Of a DNA stretch of 64,000 nt, positions 44,749 to 53,737 are shown in pieces (position 1 is the first letter of the stretch; each line of letters opens with the position of its first letter). The position numbers and the translations under genes were made by a program. Below the pieces are notes generated by a model. It was not told the DNA's origin and did no database searches. It saw nothing but the letters and a program-made list of their open reading frames with translations. The DNA lies in NCBI GenBank assembly GCA_002367105.1, contig DFCS01000044.1, positions 312,126-376,125 of the forward strand. The letters are read 5' to 3'. This stretch comes from Hungatella sp. UBA3048 (GTDB lineage: Bacteria; Bacillota; Clostridia; Lachnospirales; Lachnospiraceae).

Positions 44749-44785
44749 ACGCCGCTGAAAATCGGCGTTTAATCTTTTTAATTTT
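44749..44785 (+). terminator. Terminator after the recombinase gene
   Basis: ACGCCG (44749-44754) pairs with CGGCGT (44763-44768), followed by a T-rich tail. Confidence 0.6.
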
Positions 44786-44793
44786 TTTGTTGT

Positions 44794-44837
44794 AAAAAAG
44801 AAAGCATCTAATATCTAAATTAGAGCTTTCTTTTTTT
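44794..44837. terminator. Bidirectional terminator between xer and L25
   Basis: AAAAAAGAAAGC (44794-44805) pairs with GCTTTCTTTTTT (44825-44836). It gives a T-run on both strands. Confidence 0.75.
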
Positions 44838-44896
44838 ACCTTTATCAACAGGCTTTAATAATATTTTCATACGAAAAGTGAATGCCGTTATTCCTC

Positions 44897-45493
44897 TTAG
44901 CTTTCGGCCTCTTCTTCACCTTCAACTGCTTCACGTATCTTAGAGCCAACAACTGTTAACATTTTTTGTTCCGGATCAATAGTTGAGGTAAGTCCTTCCG
45001 GAAGTTTAATATCACTAAATTGAATACTTTCACCAGCCTCCATATTAGAAACATCAATTACTATTTCATCGGGAATATCCTGAGGTAAGCCCTCCAGCAA
45101 AATTGAATCTATGGTACTGTTAATCAGCAATCTTTTTGACTCAAGAAGTTCTGCTCCGGTAATTTTTATAGCCACTTCTTGTTTGATTTTTTCCGAAAAA
45201 GATACTATTTGAAAATCCAAATGAGAGATTTCGTTCTTAACAGGTTCAATGTGTATTTCTTTTGCCATTACGGTATAACTCTGGCCATCAGGAACAACCA
45301 GTTTAAAAATGCCATTCCGGCCAAACTCTTTCATTGATCTTCTAAATACATCTTTTTTAACAGCTATTGAGATTGAATCAACACCTTTACCAGCTATGTT
45401 TCCCAGTAAATATCCTTCTCTTTTTAACTGATTATTGTCACCCTTTCTGGTACTTTTTCTTAACGCAATGTTCATAACTCCAGTGTTTTCCAT
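44897..45493 (-). CDS. ctc: Ribosomal protein L25 / general stress protein Ctc
   Basis: A 198-residue two-domain L25 (TL5/Ctc class). The N-terminal 5S rRNA-binding domain (about 1-95, including LKREGYLLGNIAGKG and HLDFQIVSFSEKI) is followed by the C-terminal TL5 beta domain (about 100-185) and an acidic tail EGEEEAES. It binds 5S rRNA and supports ribosomes under stress in Bacillus. AAGGAGG is 11 bases before the ATG. It has a long AT-rich leader from a promoter near 45780. Confidence 0.9.
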   Translation of the reverse strand: MENTGVMNIALRKSTRKGDNNQLKREGYLLGNIAGKGVDSISIAVKKDVFRRSMKEFGRNGIFKLVVPDGQSYTVMAKEIHIEPVKNEISHLDFQIVSFSEKIKQEVAIKITGAELLESKRLLINSTIDSILLEGLPQDIPDEIVIDVSNMEAGESIQFSDIKLPEGLTSTIDPEQKMLTVVGSKIREAVEGEEEAES

Positions 45494-45756
45494 AGTTATA
45501 AGCCTCCTTGATTTATAATTATATTATGGCAATCATCTAAAATCTTATGATTCAATGATGAAAACCTGTTACCTAAATTTCAATGTGATTTAACATAACA
45601 AAATATATAAATTGTCAAAAGAAAATATATTTCTCAAAGAAAATGTATTTTAAATAAGTTATTCTAGAATTAAATTTGAATTTATTTCTTCAATACAACT
45701 TATTTTATTTATTATTTTAAAAAATCACATAGAGTTTTAAATAACATATAATTAAT

Positions 45757-45784
45757 AGTATAATATAAATCTGACAATTGTCAA
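45757..45784 (-). promoter_or_regulatory. Promoter of the L25 gene, overlapping a palindrome
   Basis: Minus strand: -35 TTGACA (45779-45784), 16-bp spacer, -10 TATACT (45757-45762). The palindrome TGACAATTGTCA (45772-45783) overlaps the -35. The leader would be about 255 nt. Confidence 0.55.
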
Positions 45785-45934
45785 GTTTTCGATTTGTATA
45801 ACAGAAATTTTTCCTGATAAAAAGATTAAAAGAATATAAAGGTGGAGTTCGAGAAACTCAAGTATTTTCTCTGGATTTTGCATCGTGTCAGGCTAGCACA
45901 GCAACCAACATCTATATCATCACAGGCTAATCGA

Positions 45935-45999
45935 GTAGGAGGCGGTGACTAACCGCCGCCCTCTCACAGCACCATGCTTACCGTTCGGTATATGGTGCT
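45935..45999 (-). mobile_element. Probable group II intron 3' end (domains V and VI), remnant
   Basis: On the minus strand a 32-nt hairpin (45968-45999) starts with AGC, has an 8-bp lower stem AGCACCAT/ATGGTGCT, a bulge, and a TACC-GAAC-GGTA upper stem, the plan of domain V. It is followed by GTGAGAGG, a GC-rich domain VI-like hairpin (GGCGG...CCGCC), and CCTCCTAC at the expected 3' end. No intron-encoded reverse transcriptase is present. The match to intron ends is from memory. Confidence 0.5.
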
Positions 46000-46068
46000 T
46001 TCAATAGTTGATGTGCACGGACTGATATACATTGGCTAAATCATAAAAGCTACTATGTATCAGTCTTT

Positions 46069-46400
46069 CTTTTGTTAAAGCTATATTGACCGCCTTTGTA
46101 TGAGTCACAGAACAGTTACCTCTCCGGCCAGCCGTTATAAGTACCAAGCATTTAGACATTCTGAAGCACTAAAATTATTTTGTACACCTGCTAACAGATA
46201 AACCCAAACAACTGAATAATAAAGGTCTGTCTTTTATCGATACTATGCTTCCATGGTCAGAGCAGCTCCCAGAAAAATGCAAAAAACGAAGCGATTAATT
46301 TTCAACTGTTAAATGGCGGAGTTTTTTATGATAGTACTTATGGCCTACCATATAATTCCGGTCACGGATACGGGCATGATACTTGCCGTGGCAGGTTGAT
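46069..46400. repeat. Degenerate ~330-bp repeat, copy A
   Basis: Shares most of its bases with copy B (47771-48093) in the same orientation, including AAAATTATTTTGTACACCTG and CTACCATATAATTCCGGTC, with many substitutions and small indels. On the minus strand it holds a short open frame (STCHGKYHARIRDRNYMVGH) that is frame-shifted in copy B, so it is probably decayed coding sequence of a mobile element. Confidence 0.75.
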
Positions 46401-46760
46401 CTAACACAGACCGCTCCTCTTCTATTACATATAATGATGTTTTTTCCGACGATATCCTTTACAGTAGATGCAAGATTCAATACAACGCTTTTGGTAATAC
46501 AAGCGTCCTATAACGTCCTGTTTTCATGTAGCTGACGAACAGGACCGGCAGAGCCTTTCCCTTTTGCGGCGTACGCCCGGTGAGACGGTTTGGCACGCAT
46601 ACCCATGCGCACGCCCGAAGAGTAAAAATGTTGTTAGGCGATTGACCATGCCCTGTTATTCAGAAATCGCCATGGAAGGCTATTTCCTACGCTTTCTTGA
46701 ATACCCTAAAAAACTATCTTACCAATTGATATTCATTGATATTCTTTATTTAAATGATTT
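46401..46760. other. Gene-free stretch within the decayed island
   Basis: Contains an inverted pair CGTCCTGTT/AACAGGAC (near 46512 and 46540) and a GC-richer patch (46560-46625). On the minus strand, a GTGCG start-like sequence near 46614 could be the 5' end of the decayed intron, but this is weak. No gene is supported. Confidence 0.4.
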
Positions 46761-47585
46761 TCACTTATATAAGCTAATAAGATCCTTCACAAATATTTCT
46801 TCATTTGTAAATTGAATTTTATTATTGCTTAAAAATCCATCCAATGATTGGATTGTTTTTTCGATAATAGATATTTTCCATTTTTTTCTTAAATCATTTT
46901 TAAAACTAATATAAATTTCATTTTTTAATGGTTCATATACTATTGAACACAGAGTATCCTCCTGACTAGTTTTACTTAAAACTTCAAAGGCCTCATTTAT
47001 TCCAAAGCTATGAATATTATTATGAATATATTCATGAGCACAAATGTATCTATCAGCACCTCTACCATATACTTTATTATAATTTGCTTCCTTAAAATCC
47101 CCATTTGGAAAATTAGTCATAATAATAAAATCATTATGACTAGGACTTACTATATTTGTATCATTTCCTTCTTCCAGAATAAATGCATTACTAGTTTTAT
47201 CAGCGATAATAGTATGTAGCCCTAAATCTGGGAATAATGGATTTCTAGGATACGAGATTACTCTTTTATTAAGAATTTCAAAAAATTCAGATGTTTTTCT
47301 TGTTTTCTTTAGCGCCTCATCAAATATATCAAAAGCAAACCAATCATTTTCGTTACAACTTGATTTAAAACTTGGACTATATTCAACTGCTTGAGTACAG
47401 ATAAAAAGTCCCTCACTATTAAAACCAGCGATATCCCTGTATTTGTTATCTAATAAGCCTGAAAAGTAAAATAAGTTCATATCATTATAACTATTGACTT
47501 TTAGTTTTAAATCAATATCATCAGCATCAAAATTCATACCATAGATAGCTTTTTTTTGACTGTATACTGCAAAACTTGTACACAT
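46761..47585 (-). CDS. Linear amide C-N hydrolase (choloylglycine hydrolase / Ntn family)
   Basis: A 274-residue Ntn hydrolase of the bile salt hydrolase / penicillin V acylase family. The N-terminus MCTSFAVYSQ gives the nucleophile Cys2 after Met removal, and YGMNFD supplies the conserved Asp. TNFPNGD and the Arg-Tyr of GADRYICAH match later conserved blocks. It is shorter than typical BSH (about 316-330). No signal peptide. An AAAGGAGG site sits 7 bases before the ATG. It is AT-richer than its neighbours and is flanked by two copies of a degenerate repeat, suggesting horizontal gain. Bile salts, penicillin V and N-acyl amines are all possible substrates. Confidence 0.8.
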   Translation of the reverse strand: MCTSFAVYSQKKAIYGMNFDADDIDLKLKVNSYNDMNLFYFSGLLDNKYRDIAGFNSEGLFICTQAVEYSPSFKSSCNENDWFAFDIFDEALKKTRKTSEFFEILNKRVISYPRNPLFPDLGLHTIIADKTSNAFILEEGNDTNIVSPSHNDFIIMTNFPNGDFKEANYNKVYGRGADRYICAHEYIHNNIHSFGINEAFEVLSKTSQEDTLCSIVYEPLKNEIYISFKNDLRKKWKISIIEKTIQSLDGFLSNNKIQFTNEEIFVKDLISLYK

Positions 47586-47770
47586 TTTGAAACCTCCTTT
47601 TATTATATAATTTTGTCATATAATATGCTTAGAGTATTTAGAGAATCATTTAGCTATTTTATCATTGGCCTCACCACTTTCTTAAACTTCCATCCATATG
47701 ATATCACCAGGCATCTCAATGGTTCAACCTACAACACTTTTCAGAATAAAAAATGCGCCACATAAGCTTA

Positions 47771-48093
47771 TTTTTGTTAAAGCTCCGACTTTGTATGTGT
47801 CACAAAACAGTTACCTCTCCTACTAGTCGTTTTAAGTGTCAAGCCTTTGGATACTCTGAAGCCTTAAAATTATTTTGTACACCTGCTGACAGAGAAACCC
47901 AAAAATATGGATAATAAAGATCTGTCTTTTATTGATACAATGATCCATGGTCAGAGCAGCACCCAGAGAAATGTAAAAATGAAACAATTAATTATCAACT
48001 GCTAAAATGGTGGAGTTTATTATGATAGTATTATGGTCTACCATATAATTCCGGTCCCGGATATGGACATGATATTTTCCGTGGCAGGTTGAC
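47771..48093. repeat. Degenerate ~320-bp repeat, copy B
   Basis: Second copy of the sequence at 46069-46400, same orientation, 1.7 kb away. Matching landmarks include TTAAAATTATTTTGTACACC, CCATGGTCAGAGCAGC and CGTGGCAGGTTGA. The region 47586-47770 before it holds no gene. Confidence 0.75.
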
Positions 48094-48103
48094 CATTTGA
48101 TAG

Positions 48104-48200
48104 AATGGACTTTAGCGACCCTCCCTCCGCCTTCTTCAGGATCAATTTTTGAACCTTATTCTGCATGAATTATTTTATCCATTTATAAATAAAGTCCATT
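48104..48200. repeat. 97-bp segment bounded by an 11-bp perfect inverted repeat
   Basis: AATGGACTTTA (48104-48114) and TAAAGTCCATT (48190-48200) bound a segment directly after copy B. It may be a small remnant of a mobile element end or a large stem. Confidence 0.5.
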
Positions 48201-48303
48201 TTTAATAAAGTGGATAAAACCCTACAGACTACGTGTTTACAATAAAATATCGTGAAATTAATAAAATCTATTTTTTCACTTATTAAAAATAATTTATAAA
48301 CTC

Positions 48304-48331
48304 AAAAGCACGGTTACTCCGTGCTTTTTTT
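48304..48331. terminator. Terminator of the DUF4274-like gene
   Basis: AAAAGCACGG (48304-48313) and CCGTGCTTTT (48319-48328) with a 5-base loop and T-runs on both strands. Confidence 0.8.
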
Positions 48332-48359
48332 AACTACTTTACTCGATATAAGTTGGAAG

Positions 48360-48692
48360 TTATACATCTGTTAAAAATACTTCTGGTATATTGTTTTTCC
48401 TTAACTGATAACGCTGTACTTTTGATAATGGAATTGTATAATGATGGTCTAATTTTTTATATTTTGCGTTTTCAATATCATCACAAAGTTTGCCAATAAA
48501 GCAAAACCATTCTTTCGTACCTCCAATGTTATGGGCAAATGTCTGAAAGTACCCATATCCATCTGCAAGGTAAAAGATTTCTAATGCGATCGCTAAATCA
48601 CAATTAGCATCCGAAATGATTTGTTTTGGTAATTCAAAACCCTCATCCCAGTTGTAATTGTTTATCATGTTTTTCATTTGCTTGTATGTCAT
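48360..48692 (-). CDS. DUF4274-like small protein
   Basis: About 110 residues from ATG 48692, which has AAGGTAGGGG just upstream; a TTG at 48719 is an alternative. The pattern NYNWDEGFELPKQIISDANC followed by DLAIALEIFYLADGYGYF resembles DUF4274 proteins, which often occur singly and have been seen near toxin or defence genes. No membrane segment. It lies about 100 bases downstream of the P-loop ATPase on the same strand and has its own ribosome-binding site. Function unknown. Confidence 0.65.
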   Translation of the reverse strand: MTYKQMKNMINNYNWDEGFELPKQIISDANCDLAIALEIFYLADGYGYFQTFAHNIGGTKEWFCFIGKLCDDIENAKYKKLDHHYTIPLSKVQRYQLRKNNIPEVFLTDV

Positions 48693-48799
48693 ATCCCCTA
48701 CCTTAAAGCCCTCTGACAAGTAGTAACTTTACCTATTATATAAAATCATCAACTGAATTTTCATTATTATCTTGAACTTATCAAAATGGAAATTGTCAT

Positions 48800-50095
48800 T
48801 TAATCTAATGGATTTTCTATATTTTCTATTATTTCCTCTTTATCGCAATGTTTTAAAAAGAAATAAAATGTTGAATCAATTATATTAATAGTACGCTGAG
48901 AGATATCATAATCAAACAACGGTGGCTGGATTTTCTTCGCTGTTTGCAATTTCGCCAAACTACTCAATAGATACCCAATATCACTTGGCCTTATATCGGC
49001 ACTTCTGTGATGACGGCTTTTAATTATTTCTTCTATCTTTTTACGTGGCACACCCATTAAAATAGTGGAAAAATCCATACTTAAAATTGCAATGACAAAG
49101 TAGTATGGCAAGAAAAGAGGCTTTTTCTCCTTATCTTTAACATCCCTCTGCCCCTTCGCAATATCCTCCAGTGCACGAACATGTCTTGAGGAATAATCAT
49201 CACATTTTGCTGTAATGGCGTGATCAAGAGTCATCTGGTCAATAATATGTTTTCTAAGTCCTTGTTTTTGTAATATACCATTTTCCAAACATAACAGTTT
49301 TAACAGCTCCTGAACGACTCCTATGCTTCCCATCGATTCCTCACAGAGTCTTAGTAAGATTTCATCTGAAATTTCAATATTAAGCTCTTCTGCTCCCTTT
49401 TTTGCTACGCTGATAAATTCTGTGTTATCCCACGGCTCAACCGGTATTTCTGCAATCCTATCTTGTAAATCTCCATTAAATTGAATAAGCCGGTTTTTCT
49501 CTTTCCATACACCTAAAATTATAAATCTCAATCCTAGCTCTTGAAAAGTACGCAAATCAAACGCCAATTGTTTTTGAACATCACTAGAAAGATAATGAAA
49601 ATTTTCTAGAATTACAAATTTATCAGAATTGGCTTGTTTATATAAATCAAAAATGTCTTGCGGCAGCTCCAGGTTAAACTCTATTGATCGATAATTAAGC
49701 TGCTGTTCAGCTGATGCATTAACTTTTGCAGACCCTTCGACCTCCGCAGCTGCTAAAAATGGTAATTTTGATTTAATTTTTGCTACAGCTCCAATTTCAA
49801 CATCTCCGCTCTTGCTCTTCTGCTTATCAGTCAAAATTTCAATACCAAGCTTTCTAAGAATCGACTTATAAATATCTGAAACTTGACTTTTGGGACTGCA
49901 GCTGACAGCTAAGCATTCACTATATGGTAAATATTTACTGACCAAAGCAGTCTTTCCTTGTTTTGATGCACCATAAACTATTATTTGTTTATCCGATCTT
50001 AATGCGTTCTCAAAAGACCCATCAACTTCCTGGCGTTCAATATAGCTTAGCACTGGTTTTCTACTGACTCCAAAGACTTCTTCTAATTTGACCAT
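48800..50095 (-). CDS. Orphan P-loop ATPase (AAA/STAND-like)
   Basis: A 431-residue ATPase. Walker A is VYGASKQGKTALV (residues about 40-52) and a Walker B-like strand is KFVILENFHYL near 165. A sensor-like arginine-rich stretch FIILGVWKEKNRLIQF follows, then a helical C-terminal region with HHRSADIRPSDIGYLLSSLA, which looks like a winged-helix. The insertion between Walker A and B (KSKSGDVEIGAVAKIKSKL) is unusual. The fold resembles ORC/STAND-type ATPases seen in defence systems. The neighbour is the DUF4274-like gene. GGGGGAGAG is the ribosome-binding site. Function unknown. Confidence 0.7.
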   Translation of the reverse strand: MVKLEEVFGVSRKPVLSYIERQEVDGSFENALRSDKQIIVYGASKQGKTALVSKYLPYSECLAVSCSPKSQVSDIYKSILRKLGIEILTDKQKSKSGDVEIGAVAKIKSKLPFLAAAEVEGSAKVNASAEQQLNYRSIEFNLELPQDIFDLYKQANSDKFVILENFHYLSSDVQKQLAFDLRTFQELGLRFIILGVWKEKNRLIQFNGDLQDRIAEIPVEPWDNTEFISVAKKGAEELNIEISDEILLRLCEESMGSIGVVQELLKLLCLENGILQKQGLRKHIIDQMTLDHAITAKCDDYSSRHVRALEDIAKGQRDVKDKEKKPLFLPYYFVIAILSMDFSTILMGVPRKKIEEIIKSRHHRSADIRPSDIGYLLSSLAKLQTAKKIQPPLFDYDISQRTINIIDSTFYFFLKHCDKEEIIENIENPLD

Positions 50096-50388
50096 ATGTA
50101 CTCTCCCCCATCATAATATCATATTAAACTAATTATACAATGTATTTTCTGGTTTAACAAACAAAACCTAACTGTAACACAGAAATCGACTGGTTTAAAA
50201 CATCTAATTATTCAAAAGGAATAAAATTATGAACCTTATGATGTCTGACTAAAATCCACAAGCCGCAAATGTAGAATAAAAGGAATGATCTATAATAATA
50301 AACTCTAAAATCATTGAATCGTTTTTTGCAAGTAATTGCCAGAAACCAAATAGCAAAAATATGATCCAAATTTGATAACATATATAAC

Positions 50389-50766
50389 ATGAGTGATGAT
50401 GGAACAAAATCATCATTGGTTTTAGGAAAGTACGGCAGAGCCTACTACTTAAAGGAAATGGGCAGACATCCATTAGCACAATATCTTGAGTCATTAAACA
50501 AGCCGATGCTAATTCTGCAAGGAGATAAAGATTTTCATGTCTCCATAGAAAAAGACTTTAATCAATATAAAGAATTGTTAAAAGAAAAGCAAAATATTAC
50601 GTTCAAACGGTGCCCTAATCTAAATCATATGTTTATGCCTTCTATTTACGGAAAGATACAAAAGGCAAAAAAAGAATATAAGGTTGCTCAGCATATTGAT
50701 AAGCAGGTTATAAAAGATATTACTGATTGGATACTTTCGGCAGTTGTTTCTAATCCCGCAATGTAG
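50389..50766 (+). pseudogene. C-terminal fragment of an alpha/beta hydrolase
   Basis: A 125-residue frame matches only the C-terminal third of an S9/dienelactone-hydrolase-like alpha/beta hydrolase. The acid residue is in LILQGDKDFHVS and the catalytic His in CPNLNHMFMP. The nucleophile elbow and the N-terminal two thirds are missing, and there is no ribosome-binding site. No upstream continuation is visible in other frames. Confidence 0.7.
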
Positions 50767-50825
50767 CTACTCCTATTGCAAGCTGCATTCAGAGTAGCGG
50801 CAAAGATAAAACCGTTCAGGATTAT

Positions 50826-51386
50826 TTATAAATTTAATAACCAGATAAACTGAGTCTCATGCCTATATTCAGGTTCATTATAATACGCATACTCATCAAT
50901 CATACTAAGAGTTGCTCCTTGCTTATGATAAAATTTACAGGCAGGAACATTATTGTTCTGACATTCTATTTTCATCTGTACAAAACCTTGACTGCGACAC
51001 CAATTTACTGCCATGTCAAATAATGTTTGACCAACTTTTTGCTGCTTGTATGCATCATCCACACGAATATCCCATAATACTGCAAGATCATCCCTATTTG
51101 AAAGCATATTTATTCCTTTTGTACGTGATACAATTGTTGCAGCTCCTATTGGCTTATCACCATCAAAAGCCATAAAAAAAGCCCAGTTTGAAATATCCCA
51201 TTGTCTATTCCAACGCATTACAGTTTCGTCTTCGCCGGCACAAAAGTCTTTTAAATAAGGTTGTATCGTTGTTTCGACAAGATTAAAACCACCTAACCCA
51301 CGATTAATTTTATCTATTTTATAATAACTGGAAACATGAACGCGCATAGGAATTAAGTCATATTGTGCGAAATATGTCTTATCCAC
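50826..51386 (-). CDS. GNAT-family N-acetyltransferase
   Basis: A 186-residue acetyltransferase. The acetyl-CoA-binding motif A is AVLWDIRVDDAYKQQKVGQT, and motif B is KIECQNNNVPACKFYHKQGA. That last block is shared with streptothricin acetyltransferases, but the N-terminal part differs, so substrate is open. The start is ATG 51386; the 51387-51639 gap upstream contains the pair AAAAGCTA/TAGCTTTT (51481-51488, 51550-51557), which may form a leader stem. Confidence 0.8.
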   Translation of the reverse strand: MDKTYFAQYDLIPMRVHVSSYYKIDKINRGLGGFNLVETTIQPYLKDFCAGEDETVMRWNRQWDISNWAFFMAFDGDKPIGAATIVSRTKGINMLSNRDDLAVLWDIRVDDAYKQQKVGQTLFDMAVNWCRSQGFVQMKIECQNNNVPACKFYHKQGATLSMIDEYAYYNEPEYRHETQFIWLLNL

Positions 51387-51639
51387 TTTTTTATATGTAC
51401 TCCTTTGATCTTATTAATTATTTTCACCCTATCCTTCTTATTTTCATTATAACATAGCTCGTTGCCTTTGAAAGATATAAAAAAGCTATCAACATATCGA
51501 ATGTCGACAGCCTGAAGCGGCAAACAATTCATTGCCATTTTTCTTTATGTAGCTTTTATGATGTAACTTAGCATTTTTAGACTTCAGAATCTTTTCCAAT
51601 CCATAAACTCAAGCTAAGAATAAAAGTAATAAGCTGCAA

Positions 51640-53589
51640 TTACCTAAGAGTATGCATATATTCTTCTGCATGATCCCAATTAACTACAAACGAAGTTCCC
51701 TTTTGGCAGAATACAGAACAAGAAGGATTATTAATATCCTCATTTGGATTATATTGATAATGATCAATAACCTGCGCTTCATTATGACATTTATCATAAT
51801 GAGAAAACACCATAGATATACTTCCCTTGCCTCCGGTCATTATCATCAGCGCTTCCCCGTAATTCATAAATGAAGCAACAGGACCCTGACCTCTTATTAC
51901 AGTTTTTCCTCTACAATCCGGAACCGGAGCTTCAAACCGGCCGGAATATTTTGTAATGTCAGTTAGTACCCTTCCAGTTAGTGGATCCGGAATTAATATC
52001 GTAAAGCTGTAATAAGGCTCCAGAAGTAGATTATGGGCCCTCATAAGACCCTGGCGAATCGCCCGGTATACTGCCTCACGGAAATCCCCGCCCTCAGTAT
52101 GCTTAATATGAGAAATTCCATCAACCAGGATAACCTTAATATCCGTCAGTTCTGATCCTGTTAAAACTCCTTTATGAATGGTTTCAAACACATGGGTACG
52201 TACCAGATTCTGATAATTGATCCCAAGCCTGTCTACATGACATTGACTCTCAAATGTAATCCCCTTCCCTCGCTCACCTGGTTCTATCCTTAATGCTACT
52301 TCCGCATAATGGCGAAGGGGTTCAAAATGTCCATATCCAGTTACCGGTTCCTCTACGGTTTCCATATAGATGATCTCTGGCTGCCCAAAGGATATCTTTG
52401 TCTGAAACCGTTCTAACACAACCTGTTCCAGAACCTCAAGCTGAATCTTACCCATGATATTCACTTTTAACTGCCGCAAAGACTCTTCCCATACCACACT
52501 TAGCCCAGGCTCTTCTTCCTCTAAAATGTGAAATATCTGTAAGATTGCCCGGTCAGGTATCTCAGACGAGTACAGAACTCTTGCCTGAAGGGTGGGTTGA
52601 AGTGTCGGAACTACCGTATCATAACACTCCCCAAGCCCCTGACCTGCCCTGGTAGTCCGAAGTCCGGTGACAGCCACCACATCTCCTGCGTAAGCCGTCT
52701 GAAGAGCCGTAAAACGTTCTCCCTGAAATATTCTTATCTGATGAACCTTCTCATCCGCTGATAAGGAATCCCGGACATTGAGAATGCCGCTTAATATCTT
52801 CATATACGTCATTCGCTCTCCATGTGCGTCATAACGGATCTTAAACACCCTCCCTGTAAATGGCGCTGATACCGGATAGGAAGTCTCTGTATAACTATAA
52901 AAGATATTAAGAAACACTTCTATCCCCTCTCCGTTTAAAGCGCAGCCGCCAAAACAGGGGAATAGCTTACGGTTTTTAATCTGAGAAACTACGGCAGGTC
53001 TTAAGTCTTCAAAAGTAATACTTCCATTCAACCATTTATCCAGTAATGTTTCATCCCATTCAGATACATTCTCAATAAAATCATCTGTCAGGGCAGCCTC
53101 ATTTCCCTTCTTAAGGCTAATACCTTGAAAATCCAGGATATTGCCGGAAAAGCGTTCTCGAATCTCAGTTAAAACCCCTTCATAAGATGCAGAAATCACA
53201 TCAAGCTTATTAATGAATAAAAAAACAGGAATATGATAACGCTCCAACAGGTTCCAGATGGCCTCTGTGTGTCCCTGAATTCCGTCCGTGCCGTTAATCA
53301 TAAGGACTGCATAGTCCATTACCTCCAAGGCCCGTTCCATCTCAGCAGAAAAATCCGTATGGCCAGGCGTATCAATCAGATAATAGGTATTATCGTCATG
53401 GGTAAAACAGGCCATATCCGAAAATATGGTGATTCCCCTCGCCCTTTCAATATCATCATGATCCATACATGCGTTTTTAGCATCTACACGGCCCAGAGCC
53501 TTGATTACCCCTTCTCTATATAATACCTGCTCCGAAAAGGTGGTTTTTCCAGCATCTACATGGGCTAATATTCCAAAAGTTATCTTCAT
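51640..53589 (-). CDS. TetM-like translational GTPase (divergent ribosomal protection family)
   Basis: A 649-residue EF-G-like GTPase, close to the 639-660 residues of Tet(M)/Tet(O). G1 is AHVDAGKT (residues 8-15), G2 ARGITI, G3 DTPGHTDF, G4 FINKLD. Domains II-V follow, and the C-terminal domain IV region contains HIKHTEGGDFREAVYRAIRQ. The switch segment DHDDIERARGITIFSD and the C-terminus diverge from acquired Tet proteins. It could protect against tetracycline or act as a chromosomal translation factor. There is no leader attenuator of the tet(M) type in the 53590-53737 gap. Confidence 0.78.
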   Translation of the reverse strand: MKITFGILAHVDAGKTTFSEQVLYREGVIKALGRVDAKNACMDHDDIERARGITIFSDMACFTHDDNTYYLIDTPGHTDFSAEMERALEVMDYAVLMINGTDGIQGHTEAIWNLLERYHIPVFLFINKLDVISASYEGVLTEIRERFSGNILDFQGISLKKGNEAALTDDFIENVSEWDETLLDKWLNGSITFEDLRPAVVSQIKNRKLFPCFGGCALNGEGIEVFLNIFYSYTETSYPVSAPFTGRVFKIRYDAHGERMTYMKILSGILNVRDSLSADEKVHQIRIFQGERFTALQTAYAGDVVAVTGLRTTRAGQGLGECYDTVVPTLQPTLQARVLYSSEIPDRAILQIFHILEEEEPGLSVVWEESLRQLKVNIMGKIQLEVLEQVVLERFQTKISFGQPEIIYMETVEEPVTGYGHFEPLRHYAEVALRIEPGERGKGITFESQCHVDRLGINYQNLVRTHVFETIHKGVLTGSELTDIKVILVDGISHIKHTEGGDFREAVYRAIRQGLMRAHNLLLEPYYSFTILIPDPLTGRVLTDITKYSGRFEAPVPDCRGKTVIRGQGPVASFMNYGEALMIMTGGKGSISMVFSHYDKCHNEAQVIDHYQYNPNEDINNPSCSVFCQKGTSFVVNWDHAEEYMHTLR

Positions 53590-53737
53590 AATTATTTTTA
53601 ATCCTTTGACTATAGAATAATTCTGAACCTAATAATACCTGTTTAACGCCTCTTTAAGATCGTCACTTCTATTATTCTAAGATATAATTCCAATAAAATC
53701 AATGGATTTAAAAATAGCGGCAGTATGGTTTTTCTAT

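Noticed and set aside
46295..46480. 61-codon minus-strand frame in repeat copy A
   Set aside because: The matching frame is broken in copy B and there is no ribosome-binding site, so it is treated as decayed sequence and not a gene.
46564..46815. 83-codon plus-strand frame at the end of the Ntn hydrolase gene
   Set aside because: Overlaps the real minus-strand gene, has no start signals and no recognised product.
47010..47219. 69-codon frame opposite the Ntn hydrolase
   Set aside because: Antisense shadow of a well-supported coding region.
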